Shown piece after piece: positions 15,018 through 21,221 of a stretch of DNA of 21,221 nt (its first letter is position 1; every line of letters begins with the position of its first letter). The notes beneath the pieces were generated by a model. The model ran no database searches. It had not been told where the DNA came from and worked only from the letters and a program-made list of their open reading frames with translations. The DNA is from an uncultured Propionibacteriaceae bacterium. GTDB taxonomy: Bacteria > Actinomycetota > Actinomycetes > Propionibacteriales > Propionibacteriaceae. The stretch lies in contig CALCKT010000039.1 in the NCBI GenBank assembly GCA_937965785.1, positions 1-21,221 of the forward strand. Reading direction: 5' to 3'. The translations under genes and the position numbers were made by a program.

Positions 15018-16034
15018 ATGATGAGAAGCGATCAGCCTGCCCTTCTGGCCGCCCTCGAGGGTCGTCGGCCGGAGCGTCTACCGGTGTGGTTCATGCGCCA
15101 GGCTGGGAGATCGCTCCCAGAATACCGCAATGTGAGACAGGGCGTCGCGATGCTGGACGCCTGCCTCAATCCCGAACTGGCCGCCGAGATAACCTGCCAG
15201 CCGGTGCGCCGCCACGGCGTGGACGCGGCCGTGTTCTTCTCCGACATCATGATCCCCCTGGTGCTCGCCGGCGTCGACGTGACGATCACCTCCGGGGTCG
15301 GTCCGGTTTTCGAACAGCCGGTGAACAGCGTCGCGGAGGTGAACAGGGTGGTGGAGCGCCGGATCCTCGACGCATCGGCCGTGGAGAAGGCGGTGGCGCT
15401 GACCGTGGCGGAACTCGGCGAGGACACACCGGTGATCGGGTTCGCGGGAGCCCCCTTCACCCTGGCCGCCTACCTGGTGGAAGGACGCGGCTCCCGCGAC
15501 CACCTGGGAGCGCGAGCCTTCATGCACGCCGAACCCGAGGCGTGGGACCGGCTGCTCACCTGGTGCGCCGACCTGTCGAGTGAGTTCCTGCGCATCCAGG
15601 TTGCTGCCGGGGCGCGGGCTGTGCAGCTGTTCGACTCCTGGGTCGGCACGCTCTGCCTGGCCGACTACACCACCCGGGTCGCCCCGTACTCGCGACGGGT
15701 ACTGGAAAGCGTTTCCGTGCCCCGCATCCACTTCGGCACCGGCACCGGGCACCTGCTGGAGGCCATGGCCGAATGCGGATCCGAGGCGATCGGGATCGAC
15801 CACCGCATCCCCCTGGACGAGGCCGCCCGCCGCCTACCCGGCAAGGTGCTCCAGGGCAACATCGATCCCGCGCGACTGGCCGCGGGCTGGGAGAGCCTCG
15901 CCGCTCACACCAGGGACGTCGTCGAGCGAGGCCGATCCGCCCCCGCCCACGTGGTCAACCTCGGTCACGGCGTGCCACCCGAGACCGACCCGGCGGTGCT
16001 GACCGACCTCGTCGCGCTGGTGCACGAATTGTGA
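15018..16034 (+). CDS. hemE: uroporphyrinogen III decarboxylase (HemE)
   Basis: The 338-residue cytosolic enzyme removes the four acetate carboxyls of uroporphyrinogen III to give coproporphyrinogen III. The signature PVWFMRQAGRSLPEYR lies at 22-37, with the arginines that hold the substrate. The catalytic aspartate is in FFSDIMIPL, and the conserved histidine (H317) in NLGHGVPPETD. Length is typical. ATG 15018 is followed by another ATG at 15021. The nearest purine-rich site, AGGG (15002-15005), is 12 nt away, so initiation signals are weak. It is the first gene of the rightward operon; its TGA overlaps the hemY start as GTGA. Confidence 0.96.
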   Translation: MMRSDQPALLAALEGRRPERLPVWFMRQAGRSLPEYRNVRQGVAMLDACLNPELAAEITCQPVRRHGVDAAVFFSDIMIPLVLAGVDVTITSGVGPVFEQPVNSVAEVNRVVERRILDASAVEKAVALTVAELGEDTPVIGFAGAPFTLAAYLVEGRGSRDHLGARAFMHAEPEAWDRLLTWCADLSSEFLRIQVAAGARAVQLFDSWVGTLCLADYTTRVAPYSRRVLESVSVPRIHFGTGTGHLLEAMAECGSEAIGIDHRIPLDEAARRLPGKVLQGNIDPARLAAGWESLAAHTRDVVERGRSAPAHVVNLGHGVPPETDPAVLTDLVALVHEL

Positions 16035-17281
16035 GGGCCGTGATCGTCGGGGCCGGGGTGGCGGGTCTGGCCGCCGCCCACCGGCTGGCCCGCGCGGGCG
16101 CCGAGGTCGTCGTCCTGGAGGCCTCGGAACGGATCGGCGGGATGGTGGCGCCGCTGACGATAGCCGGGAAGGTGATCGACGGCGGGGCCGAGGCCTACGC
16201 CCGCCGCCTGGGAATCGCGGACGAACTGTGCGCGACCCTCGGGCTGGAGGTCGCCGCCCCCACGGGGGGACCACACATCCGCTGGTCCGCCACTCAGTCC
16301 TGGCCCGGCGCCGACGGAGTGCTGGGCATTCCCGCCGGTCCGGAAGATCCGGCCCTGACCGCCGCCTTGGACGGCGCAGACCTGGCGACGGCACTGGCCG
16401 AACCCGGACTCGGAGACGAGGTCGGGGCCGGCGCCACCACCGTCGGTGAACTGGTGACCGCGCGTCTCGGCCGGGCCGTCACCGACCGGCTGGTGGCCCC
16501 CGTGACCCGGACCGTCTACCGGATGGAACCCGACCAGATGCCGCTGGCGCAGTTCGCTCCCGGTCTGAGGGGACCCGGCTCCCTGTACTCGAAGGTCGCG
16601 GCGGCCCGCGGCAGCCGCTCCGCCGTCGCCCAACCCGTCGGGGGTCTGATCCGCCTCGTCGAGGCCCTGGCCTCCGACATCCGGGGCAACGGCGGAGAGA
16701 TCCGGCTCGGTGCCCGCGTCACCGGGATCCGAGGCGACGCGACGGTCACCGCAGGTGAGGACCGGCTGGAAGCCGACCGCGTGATCCTGGCCTGCCCAGC
16801 CCGTCCCGCCGTGGAGTTGCTCGGCGGGCTGGGAATCACCACATCGGCACCCGCGACGGGGACCTCGCTCAACGTGGTCCTGGCGCTGGAACCCGAGCCG
16901 CTGGCGGGGGTGCCGGTCGGTTCCGGTGTGATGCTCGGCCAGCCGATCCCGGGGCTCGGGGCCCGGGCGTTGACCCACTACTCGGCGAAATGGCCCTGGA
17001 GCCGCGGCGGGGTGGAGCTGATCCGCCTCAGCTACGCACCCGACGCCAACCCCACCGAAGAACAGGCCCTGGCAGATGCCCGCCTGCTGCTCGGATGCGA
17101 GAACCTGGTGCTCCGCGACCACGCCCTGGTGCGCTGGAACACCGTGCCCAGGGTGCTCCCGGCCGCGGAACGGGCCGGGCTGCTGGAATCCCTTCCCACC
17201 AACATCAAAGTGGCGGGGGCCTGGGTGGCGGGCAATGGAATAGAAGCCGCAATCGCATCCGGACTGGAGGCGGCAGCATGA
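16031..17281 (+). CDS. hemY: coproporphyrinogen III oxidase, FAD-dependent (HemY/CgoX)
   Basis: The 416-residue flavoprotein oxidises a porphyrinogen with oxygen. Because hemQ and hemH of the coproporphyrin type lie beside it, the likely reaction is coproporphyrinogen III to coproporphyrin III. The FAD-binding fold starts at once, with GAGVAG (7-12) and an acidic residue at E30 in VVLEASERIGG. The C-terminal FAD contact is the VAGAWVAGNGIEAAIASG segment. It is a little shorter than many family members. GTG 16031 overlaps the hemE stop by 4 bp and gives MRAVIVGAG; no clear ribosome binding site is present, so translation is probably coupled. Its own stop overlaps the hemCD start as ATGA. Membrane association is usual for the family, but no membrane helix is visible. 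Confidence 0.93.
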   Translation: MRAVIVGAGVAGLAAAHRLARAGAEVVVLEASERIGGMVAPLTIAGKVIDGGAEAYARRLGIADELCATLGLEVAAPTGGPHIRWSATQSWPGADGVLGIPAGPEDPALTAALDGADLATALAEPGLGDEVGAGATTVGELVTARLGRAVTDRLVAPVTRTVYRMEPDQMPLAQFAPGLRGPGSLYSKVAAARGSRSAVAQPVGGLIRLVEALASDIRGNGGEIRLGARVTGIRGDATVTAGEDRLEADRVILACPARPAVELLGGLGITTSAPATGTSLNVVLALEPEPLAGVPVGSGVMLGQPIPGLGARALTHYSAKWPWSRGGVELIRLSYAPDANPTEEQALADARLLLGCENLVLRDHALVRWNTVPRVLPAAERAGLLESLPTNIKVAGAWVAGNGIEAAIASGLEAAA

Positions 17282-18885
17282 GGCTGGGAACGCGCGCATC
17301 CACCCTGGCGGTGACCCAGTCCACCTGGGTGGCCGACCGGCTCCGCGCCCTCGGACACGAGGTGGAGATCGTCACCATCCGTACCCGCGGCGATCACGAA
17401 CGCGGGTCGCTGACCCGGCTCTCCGGGCTCGGGGTGTTCGCCGCGGAGCTGCGTTCCGCGCTGCTCAGGGGAGAGGTTGACCTGGCCGTCCACTCCCTGA
17501 AGGACCTCCCGGTCGAACCCGTCCCCGGACTGGTGATCGCCGCCACCCCGGAACGGGAATCCCCCCGCGACGCGCTGTGCTCCCGCGACGGCCTGAGCCT
17601 GGCCGAACTGCCCGGAGGGGCCCGGGTGGGCACCGGGTCGCCGCGGCGGGTGGCGCAGCTGCGGGCTCTGCGTCCCGACCTGGTCTTCGTCGACATCCGC
17701 GGCAACATCGACACCCGGCTGTCCCGGGTGACCTCCGGCGACCTGGATGCGGTGGTGCTGGCCGCGGCTGGGTTGCGCCGCCTCGGGCTCACGGGACGGA
17801 TCACCGAGGAACTGCCCATCCTGCCCGCGCCCGGGCAGGGGGCGCTCGGCGTCGAGTGCCGGGCCGGTGATGCCGCCCTGATCGCCGCCCTCGAAGCCCT
17901 GGAGGACGCGGACACGCGACTCGCGGTCACCGAGGAACGGGCCGTCTTGGCGGCCCTGGGTGGTGGCTGCGCGGCCCCGATAGCGGCCCTCGGGACCGGC
18001 GACGGGCTGGCAGCGGGGGTGTACTCCGCCGACGGCACCCGCCAGGCCAGAATCGAGGTGCCGCTGATCCTAGGCGCGGGAAGAACCGCAGCCTCCCGGC
18101 TGCTCGCCGCCGGCGCCGCCGAGGTGACCCGGCTGGATGCCACCCGCGCCTCCCGGCTGGCGGAGTTTCACGACGATGCCGACCTGTGGCCCCGGGCCGG
18201 AGGACGCAAGGTGTTTCTTCCCCGCGAAGCGGGAGCGCTCTCGAAGGCGCTGAACGCCGCCGGACTGGAGGTCACGACCTTCCCGGTGCAGGTCCCGGTG
18301 GTGCTGATCGACGGACTCGACCTCGGGCGGGCCGACTGGTCGGTGGTCACCTCCGCCCGCACCGTCGAGGCCCTTCAGGGGCTGGGCACCCGGCTGCCCG
18401 GGCGGATCGCCGCCGTCGGAAAGGCGACCGCAGCGGCCCTGGAAGCGGCCGGGTACGCGGTGGACCTCATCCCCGGGAAGGCCAGCGCGGCGGGACTCGT
18501 CGAGGAGTTCCCGGCCGGCACGGGACGGGTGGTGATCCCGGGATCGGCGCTTTCCAAACCGGATCTTCCCGAGGGTCTGCGGGAACTGGGCTGGCAGGTC
18601 GATGTCTTTCCCGTGTACACGATGGAGGCGACCCAGGAACCCGCCGAACTGGCGGCGCAATGGAAGGCCGGGGAGTTCGCGGCAGTGGTCGTGACCGCGG
18701 GCTCGGTGGCGCGGGTGATCGACCAACGGCTGGGCTGGCCGGAGGGAACCCGGGTACTGGCCATCGGACAACCCACCGCGAAGGTGTTGAATGAACTCGG
18801 GGTGGCGGCCAGCGTCTCGCCGTCCCCCGACGCGGAGGTGGTCGCAAGGGCCGCCGCCGAACTGGTTGGGAAGGGAAACGCATGA
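17278..18885 (+). CDS. hemC: fused hydroxymethylbilane synthase and uroporphyrinogen III synthase
   Basis: The 535-residue bifunctional enzyme joins two consecutive steps: polymerisation of four porphobilinogens (HemC) and ring closure with inversion of ring D (HemD). The HemC half (1-about 300) has the catalytic pair K75-D76 in LKDLP, substrate-binding GTGSPRR (118-124), RGNIDTRL (141-148), PGQGALGVECR (185-195) and the cofactor cysteine C231 in GGGC. The HemD half (about 310-535) has VVTSARTVEAL, IAAVGKATAAALEAAGY and PVYTM. Fusion would pass the unstable hydroxymethylbilane directly to the second domain. GGAGG lies about 7 nt before ATG 17278, which overlaps the hemY stop. It overlaps hemB as ATGA. 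This is the functional counterpart of the degenerate fusion at 10218-11843. Confidence 0.94.
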   Translation: MRLGTRASTLAVTQSTWVADRLRALGHEVEIVTIRTRGDHERGSLTRLSGLGVFAAELRSALLRGEVDLAVHSLKDLPVEPVPGLVIAATPERESPRDALCSRDGLSLAELPGGARVGTGSPRRVAQLRALRPDLVFVDIRGNIDTRLSRVTSGDLDAVVLAAAGLRRLGLTGRITEELPILPAPGQGALGVECRAGDAALIAALEALEDADTRLAVTEERAVLAALGGGCAAPIAALGTGDGLAAGVYSADGTRQARIEVPLILGAGRTAASRLLAAGAAEVTRLDATRASRLAEFHDDADLWPRAGGRKVFLPREAGALSKALNAAGLEVTTFPVQVPVVLIDGLDLGRADWSVVTSARTVEALQGLGTRLPGRIAAVGKATAAALEAAGYAVDLIPGKASAAGLVEEFPAGTGRVVIPGSALSKPDLPEGLRELGWQVDVFPVYTMEATQEPAELAAQWKAGEFAAVVVTAGSVARVIDQRLGWPEGTRVLAIGQPTAKVLNELGVAASVSPSPDAEVVARAAAELVGKGNA

Positions 18886-19844
18886 TCGAGCGCCCACGCA
18901 GGCTACGCACCACCGCCGCCATGAGAAGACTGGTCCGTGAAACCCGGCCGCGCCCGGCGCAGCTCGTCCTGCCCGTCTTCGTCGGTGAAACCCCCGCCGA
19001 GATCGGCGCCATGCCGGGGGTGCGTCGGCACACCGTCGAGCAGATCGGTGACATCGCACGATCGGCGGCGGAGGCGGGACTGGGCGGGATCATGCTGTTC
19101 GGGGTGCCCGATGATGCGGACAAGGACCCGCGGGGCACGCAGGCCTGGGCGCCCGACGGCATCGAACAGCGGGCCATCGCCGCCTGCCGGGAAGCGGTCG
19201 GTGATGATCTGGTGATCATGTCGGATGTGTGCTTGGACGAGTTCACCAGCCACGGACACTGCGGTTTCCTCGCCGAGGACGGCCGTGTGATCAATGACGA
19301 GACCTGCGATGCCTACGCGCAGCAGGCGGTGGCGCAGGCCCGGGCCGGCACGCACGTGGTGGCGCCGTCGGGGATGATGGACGGCCAGATCCGGGTGATC
19401 CGCGCCGGGCTGGACGCGGCCGGTTTCGAGGACGTCGGGATCCTGGCCTACTCGGCGAAGTACGCCTCCGCGTTCTACGGGCCGTTCCGGGAGGCGGTCG
19501 GTTCGTCCCTCCAGGGGGATCGCCGCACCTACCAGCAGGATCCCGCGAACCGCCGTGAGGGTCTCAGGGAGACGCTGCTGGACCTGTCGGAGGGCGCCGA
19601 CATGGTGATGGTCAAACCCGCCAGCCACTACCTCGACGTGCTCGCCGACGTGGCCGCCGTCTCGAAGGTTCCGGTGGCGGCCTACCAGGTGTCGGGGGAG
19701 TACGCCATGATCGAGGCGGCGGCGGAACGCGGCTGGATCGACCGGCGCGCCGCCATCGAGGAGTCGATCACGAGTATCGTTCGTTCGGGTGCCGATGTGG
19801 TGCTCACCTACTGGGCGTTGGAGGTTGCCGAATGGCTGGACTGA
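18882..19844 (+). CDS. hemB: porphobilinogen synthase (HemB)
   Basis: The 320-residue enzyme condenses two 5-aminolevulinates into porphobilinogen. The two active-site lysines are K193 (in YSAKYASAFYGPF) and K245 (in VMVKPASHYLDV). The metal-site segment is DVCLDEFTSHGHCGF: C117 and C127 are present, but the middle position of the usual three-cysteine zinc site is D119. It is thus intermediate between the zinc and magnesium types. The N-terminal arm is short. ATG 18882 overlaps the hemCD stop as ATGA, and the 3' end overlaps hemL by 13 bp. Confidence 0.96.
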   Translation: MIERPRRLRTTAAMRRLVRETRPRPAQLVLPVFVGETPAEIGAMPGVRRHTVEQIGDIARSAAEAGLGGIMLFGVPDDADKDPRGTQAWAPDGIEQRAIAACREAVGDDLVIMSDVCLDEFTSHGHCGFLAEDGRVINDETCDAYAQQAVAQARAGTHVVAPSGMMDGQIRVIRAGLDAAGFEDVGILAYSAKYASAFYGPFREAVGSSLQGDRRTYQQDPANRREGLRETLLDLSEGADMVMVKPASHYLDVLADVAAVSKVPVAAYQVSGEYAMIEAAAERGWIDRRAAIEESITSIVRSGADVVLTYWALEVAEWLD

Positions 19845-21151
19845 ACCAGGAATGGATGACGCGGGCCTGTGAGGCGATCCCGGGTGGGGTCAGCTCACCC
19901 GTGCGCGCGTTCGCGTCCGTGGGTGGCACGCCGCGTTTCATCAAGCAGGCATCCGGTTGCCGAGTGACCGACGTCGACGGCACCAGCTACGTCGATCTGG
20001 TGTGTTCCTGGGGGCCGGCGCTGCTCGGGCACGCCCATCCCGAGGTCGTCGCGGCCGTGCAGGAGGCGGCCGCCAAGGGGCTCAGCTTCGGGGCGCCGAC
20101 GGGCGCGGAGGTGGAGCTCGCCGAGCGGATCCGCGCCCGGGTTCCCGTCGCGGAACACGTGAGGCTGGTCTCCACCGGCACGGAGGCCACCATGACCGCG
20201 GTGCGGATCGCCCGTGGCTCCACGGGCCGCGACAAGATCGTCAAGTTCGCGGGCTGCTATCACGGCCACTCGGATGCGCTGCTGGCCGCCGCCGGATCGG
20301 GTGTGGCCACCCAGGGGCTGCCGGGGAGTGCAGGGGTGACGGTGGCTGCCGCGGCCGACACCATCGTGCTTGCCTACAACGACTTCGACAAGCTGCGTTC
20401 GCTGTTCGAACGGATCGGCGGGCAGATCGCGGCGGTCATCACGGAAGCGGCACCCGCGAACATGGGGGTCGTCACCCCGGCCGAGGGATTCAACGCCGAG
20501 ATCCGGAAGCTGACCACCGAGCACGGGGCGCTCATGATCCTCGACGAGGTGCTCACCGGTTTCCGCGTCGGAGCCTCCGGCTGGTGGGGACTCGAAGCGG
20601 GGGTCGAGGCCCCGGACTGGACGCCCGACCTGATCACCTTCGGGAAGGTGGTCGGCGGTGGCATGCCCCTTGCGGCGGTCGGGGGTCGCAGGGAGATCAT
20701 GGATCTGCTGGCCCCGCTCGGCCCCGTCTACCAGGCGGGCACGCTCTCCGGGAATCCCCTCGCCACCGCGGCCGGGATCGCCACCCTCGATCTGGCGAAA
20801 CCGGAGGTCTACGACAGGGTCGACGCCCGCTCCGCCGAGCTGCAGCGGCTGGTCGGCGACGCGCTGACCGGGGCCGGGGTGCCCCACGTCATCCAGACCG
20901 CCGGGAACCTGTTCTCCGTGTTCTTCCGAGAGAAGCCCGTCATCGACTACGCAGACGCCCAGGACCAGGACACCGCGGCCTACGGGCGGTTCTTCCACGC
21001 GATGCTGGACGGGGGAGTGGCACTGCCACCGTCGGCCTTTGAGGCGTGGTTCCTCTCGGTTTCCCACGACGACGCGGCCATGGAGACCATCGCAACGGCC
21101 CTGAAACAGGCGGCCAGGGCCGCTTTGCCAACAGGGGAGAGCATCCGATAG
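19832..21151 (+). CDS. hemL: glutamate-1-semialdehyde 2,1-aminomutase (HemL)
   Basis: The 439-residue PLP enzyme converts glutamate-1-semialdehyde to 5-aminolevulinate, taking the unstable product of HemA. The Schiff-base lysine is K272 in ITFGKVVGGGMP, and the PLP-nitrogen aspartate is D238 in ILDEVLTGF. The N-terminal IPGGVSSPVRAF and the GCYHGHSDALL segment are typical of the aminomutase rather than other class-III aminotransferases. Length is normal. GGAGG (19820-19824) lies 7 nt before ATG 19832 inside the end of hemB, with a 13-bp gene overlap. It is the last protein gene of the rightward operon; a tRNA gene follows after 15 nt. Confidence 0.96.
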   Translation: MAGLNQEWMTRACEAIPGGVSSPVRAFASVGGTPRFIKQASGCRVTDVDGTSYVDLVCSWGPALLGHAHPEVVAAVQEAAAKGLSFGAPTGAEVELAERIRARVPVAEHVRLVSTGTEATMTAVRIARGSTGRDKIVKFAGCYHGHSDALLAAAGSGVATQGLPGSAGVTVAAAADTIVLAYNDFDKLRSLFERIGGQIAAVITEAAPANMGVVTPAEGFNAEIRKLTTEHGALMILDEVLTGFRVGASGWWGLEAGVEAPDWTPDLITFGKVVGGGMPLAAVGGRREIMDLLAPLGPVYQAGTLSGNPLATAAGIATLDLAKPEVYDRVDARSAELQRLVGDALTGAGVPHVIQTAGNLFSVFFREKPVIDYADAQDQDTAAYGRFFHAMLDGGVALPPSAFEAWFLSVSHDDAAMETIATALKQAARAALPTGESIR

Positions 21152-21154
21152 TCT
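21125..21154 (+). promoter_or_regulatory. probable promoter of the tRNA-Ala gene, inside the end of hemL
   Basis: TTGCCA (21125-21130) and TAGTCT (21149-21154) are 18 nt apart; GATAGT at 21147-21152 gives 16 nt as an alternative. The -10 overlaps the hemL stop codon, and the tRNA 5' end is 12 nt further on, the right distance for a short leader. Read-through from hemL would also transcribe the tRNA. Confidence 0.45.
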
Positions 21155-21166
21155 GGAGCAGCTCTC

Positions 21167-21221
21167 GGGGCTATGGCGCAGTTGGTAGCGCGCTTCCATG
21201 GCATGGAAGAGGTCAGGGGTT
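21167..21221 (+). tRNA. tRNA-Ala (anticodon GGC), 3' end cut by the window
   Basis: The first 55 bases of a canonical tRNA are present: acceptor strand GGGGCTA, D stem GCGC with its partner GCGC, and anticodon stem CTTCC pairing with GGAAG around the loop ATGGCAT. Positions 34-36 read GGC, which decodes the alanine codons GCC and GCT. The variable region AGGTC and the start of the T arm follow before the sequence ends. Confidence 0.95.

Noticed and set aside
15773..16030. A longer N-terminus for hemY starting inside hemE
   Set aside because: It would add 86 arginine- and proline-rich residues before the FAD fold; the GTG at 16031 gives the normal family start and a 4-bp coupled overlap.
16990..17277. 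A longer N-terminus for the hemCD gene
   Set aside because: The added residues are out-of-frame hemY sequence; ATG 17278 has a good GGAGG site and gives the standard HemC start MRLGTRAS.
19895..21199. A 434-codon minus-strand frame opposite hemL
   Set aside because: Antisense shadow of a clear PLP enzyme. Its composition is rich in G, R and P without domain motifs, and it overlaps the tRNA start.

Overview
The window comes from a high-GC Gram-positive bacterium, most likely an actinobacterium of the Propionibacteriaceae. That placement is inference. It rests on the GC content (42 of 60 bases by hand count at 17701-17760), the fused HemC-HemD enzyme, the actinobacterial ferrochelatase with a C-terminal cysteine cluster, and the coproporphyrin-type haem gene set.

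Region 1 (1-5080) looks like the edge of a defence or accessory island. It holds the 3' part of a DUF499-family ATPase gene, then a KAP-family P-loop NTPase gene. The KAP gene is much richer in AT than its surroundings (25 G+C of 60 at 3721-3780) and was probably acquired horizontally.

Region 2 (5081-10145) is a mosaic of single genes: a GNAT acetyltransferase, an aldo/keto reductase (minus strand), a Tat-type lipoprotein of unknown function with propeller-like repeats, and a TetR regulator divergent from an NAD(P)-binding oxidoreductase. Two near-identical inverted arms of about 130 bp (5945-6074 and 7166-7294) bracket the reductase gene. They belong to a palindromic repeat family with the signatures GGTTTCGAC and GGCTCAACCA. 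Between the TetR and oxidoreductase genes lie two tandem 16-bp operator-like palindromes.

Region 3 (10218-21151) is a haem-biosynthesis locus. hemA-hemH-hemQ run leftward and hemE-hemY-hemCD-hemB-hemL run rightward from a 47-bp divergent region, and every adjacent gene pair overlaps. Together they cover every step from glutamyl-tRNA to haem b by the coproporphyrin route: HemA and HemL make 5-aminolevulinate, HemB porphobilinogen, HemC-HemD uroporphyrinogen III, HemE coproporphyrinogen III, HemY coproporphyrin III, HemH coproheme and HemQ haem b. A tRNA-Ala(GGC) gene starts 15 nt after hemL and is cut by the window end.

The most unusual item is the gene at 10218-11843, next to the haem operons and separated from hemQ by a perfect 21-bp hairpin. 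It encodes a second full-length HemC-HemD-like protein. Its HemC half has lost the cofactor cysteine, the catalytic lysine-aspartate pair and part of the active-site loop, while its HemD half looks intact. It is probably a pseudoenzyme fusion with a regulatory, scaffolding or HemD-only role.
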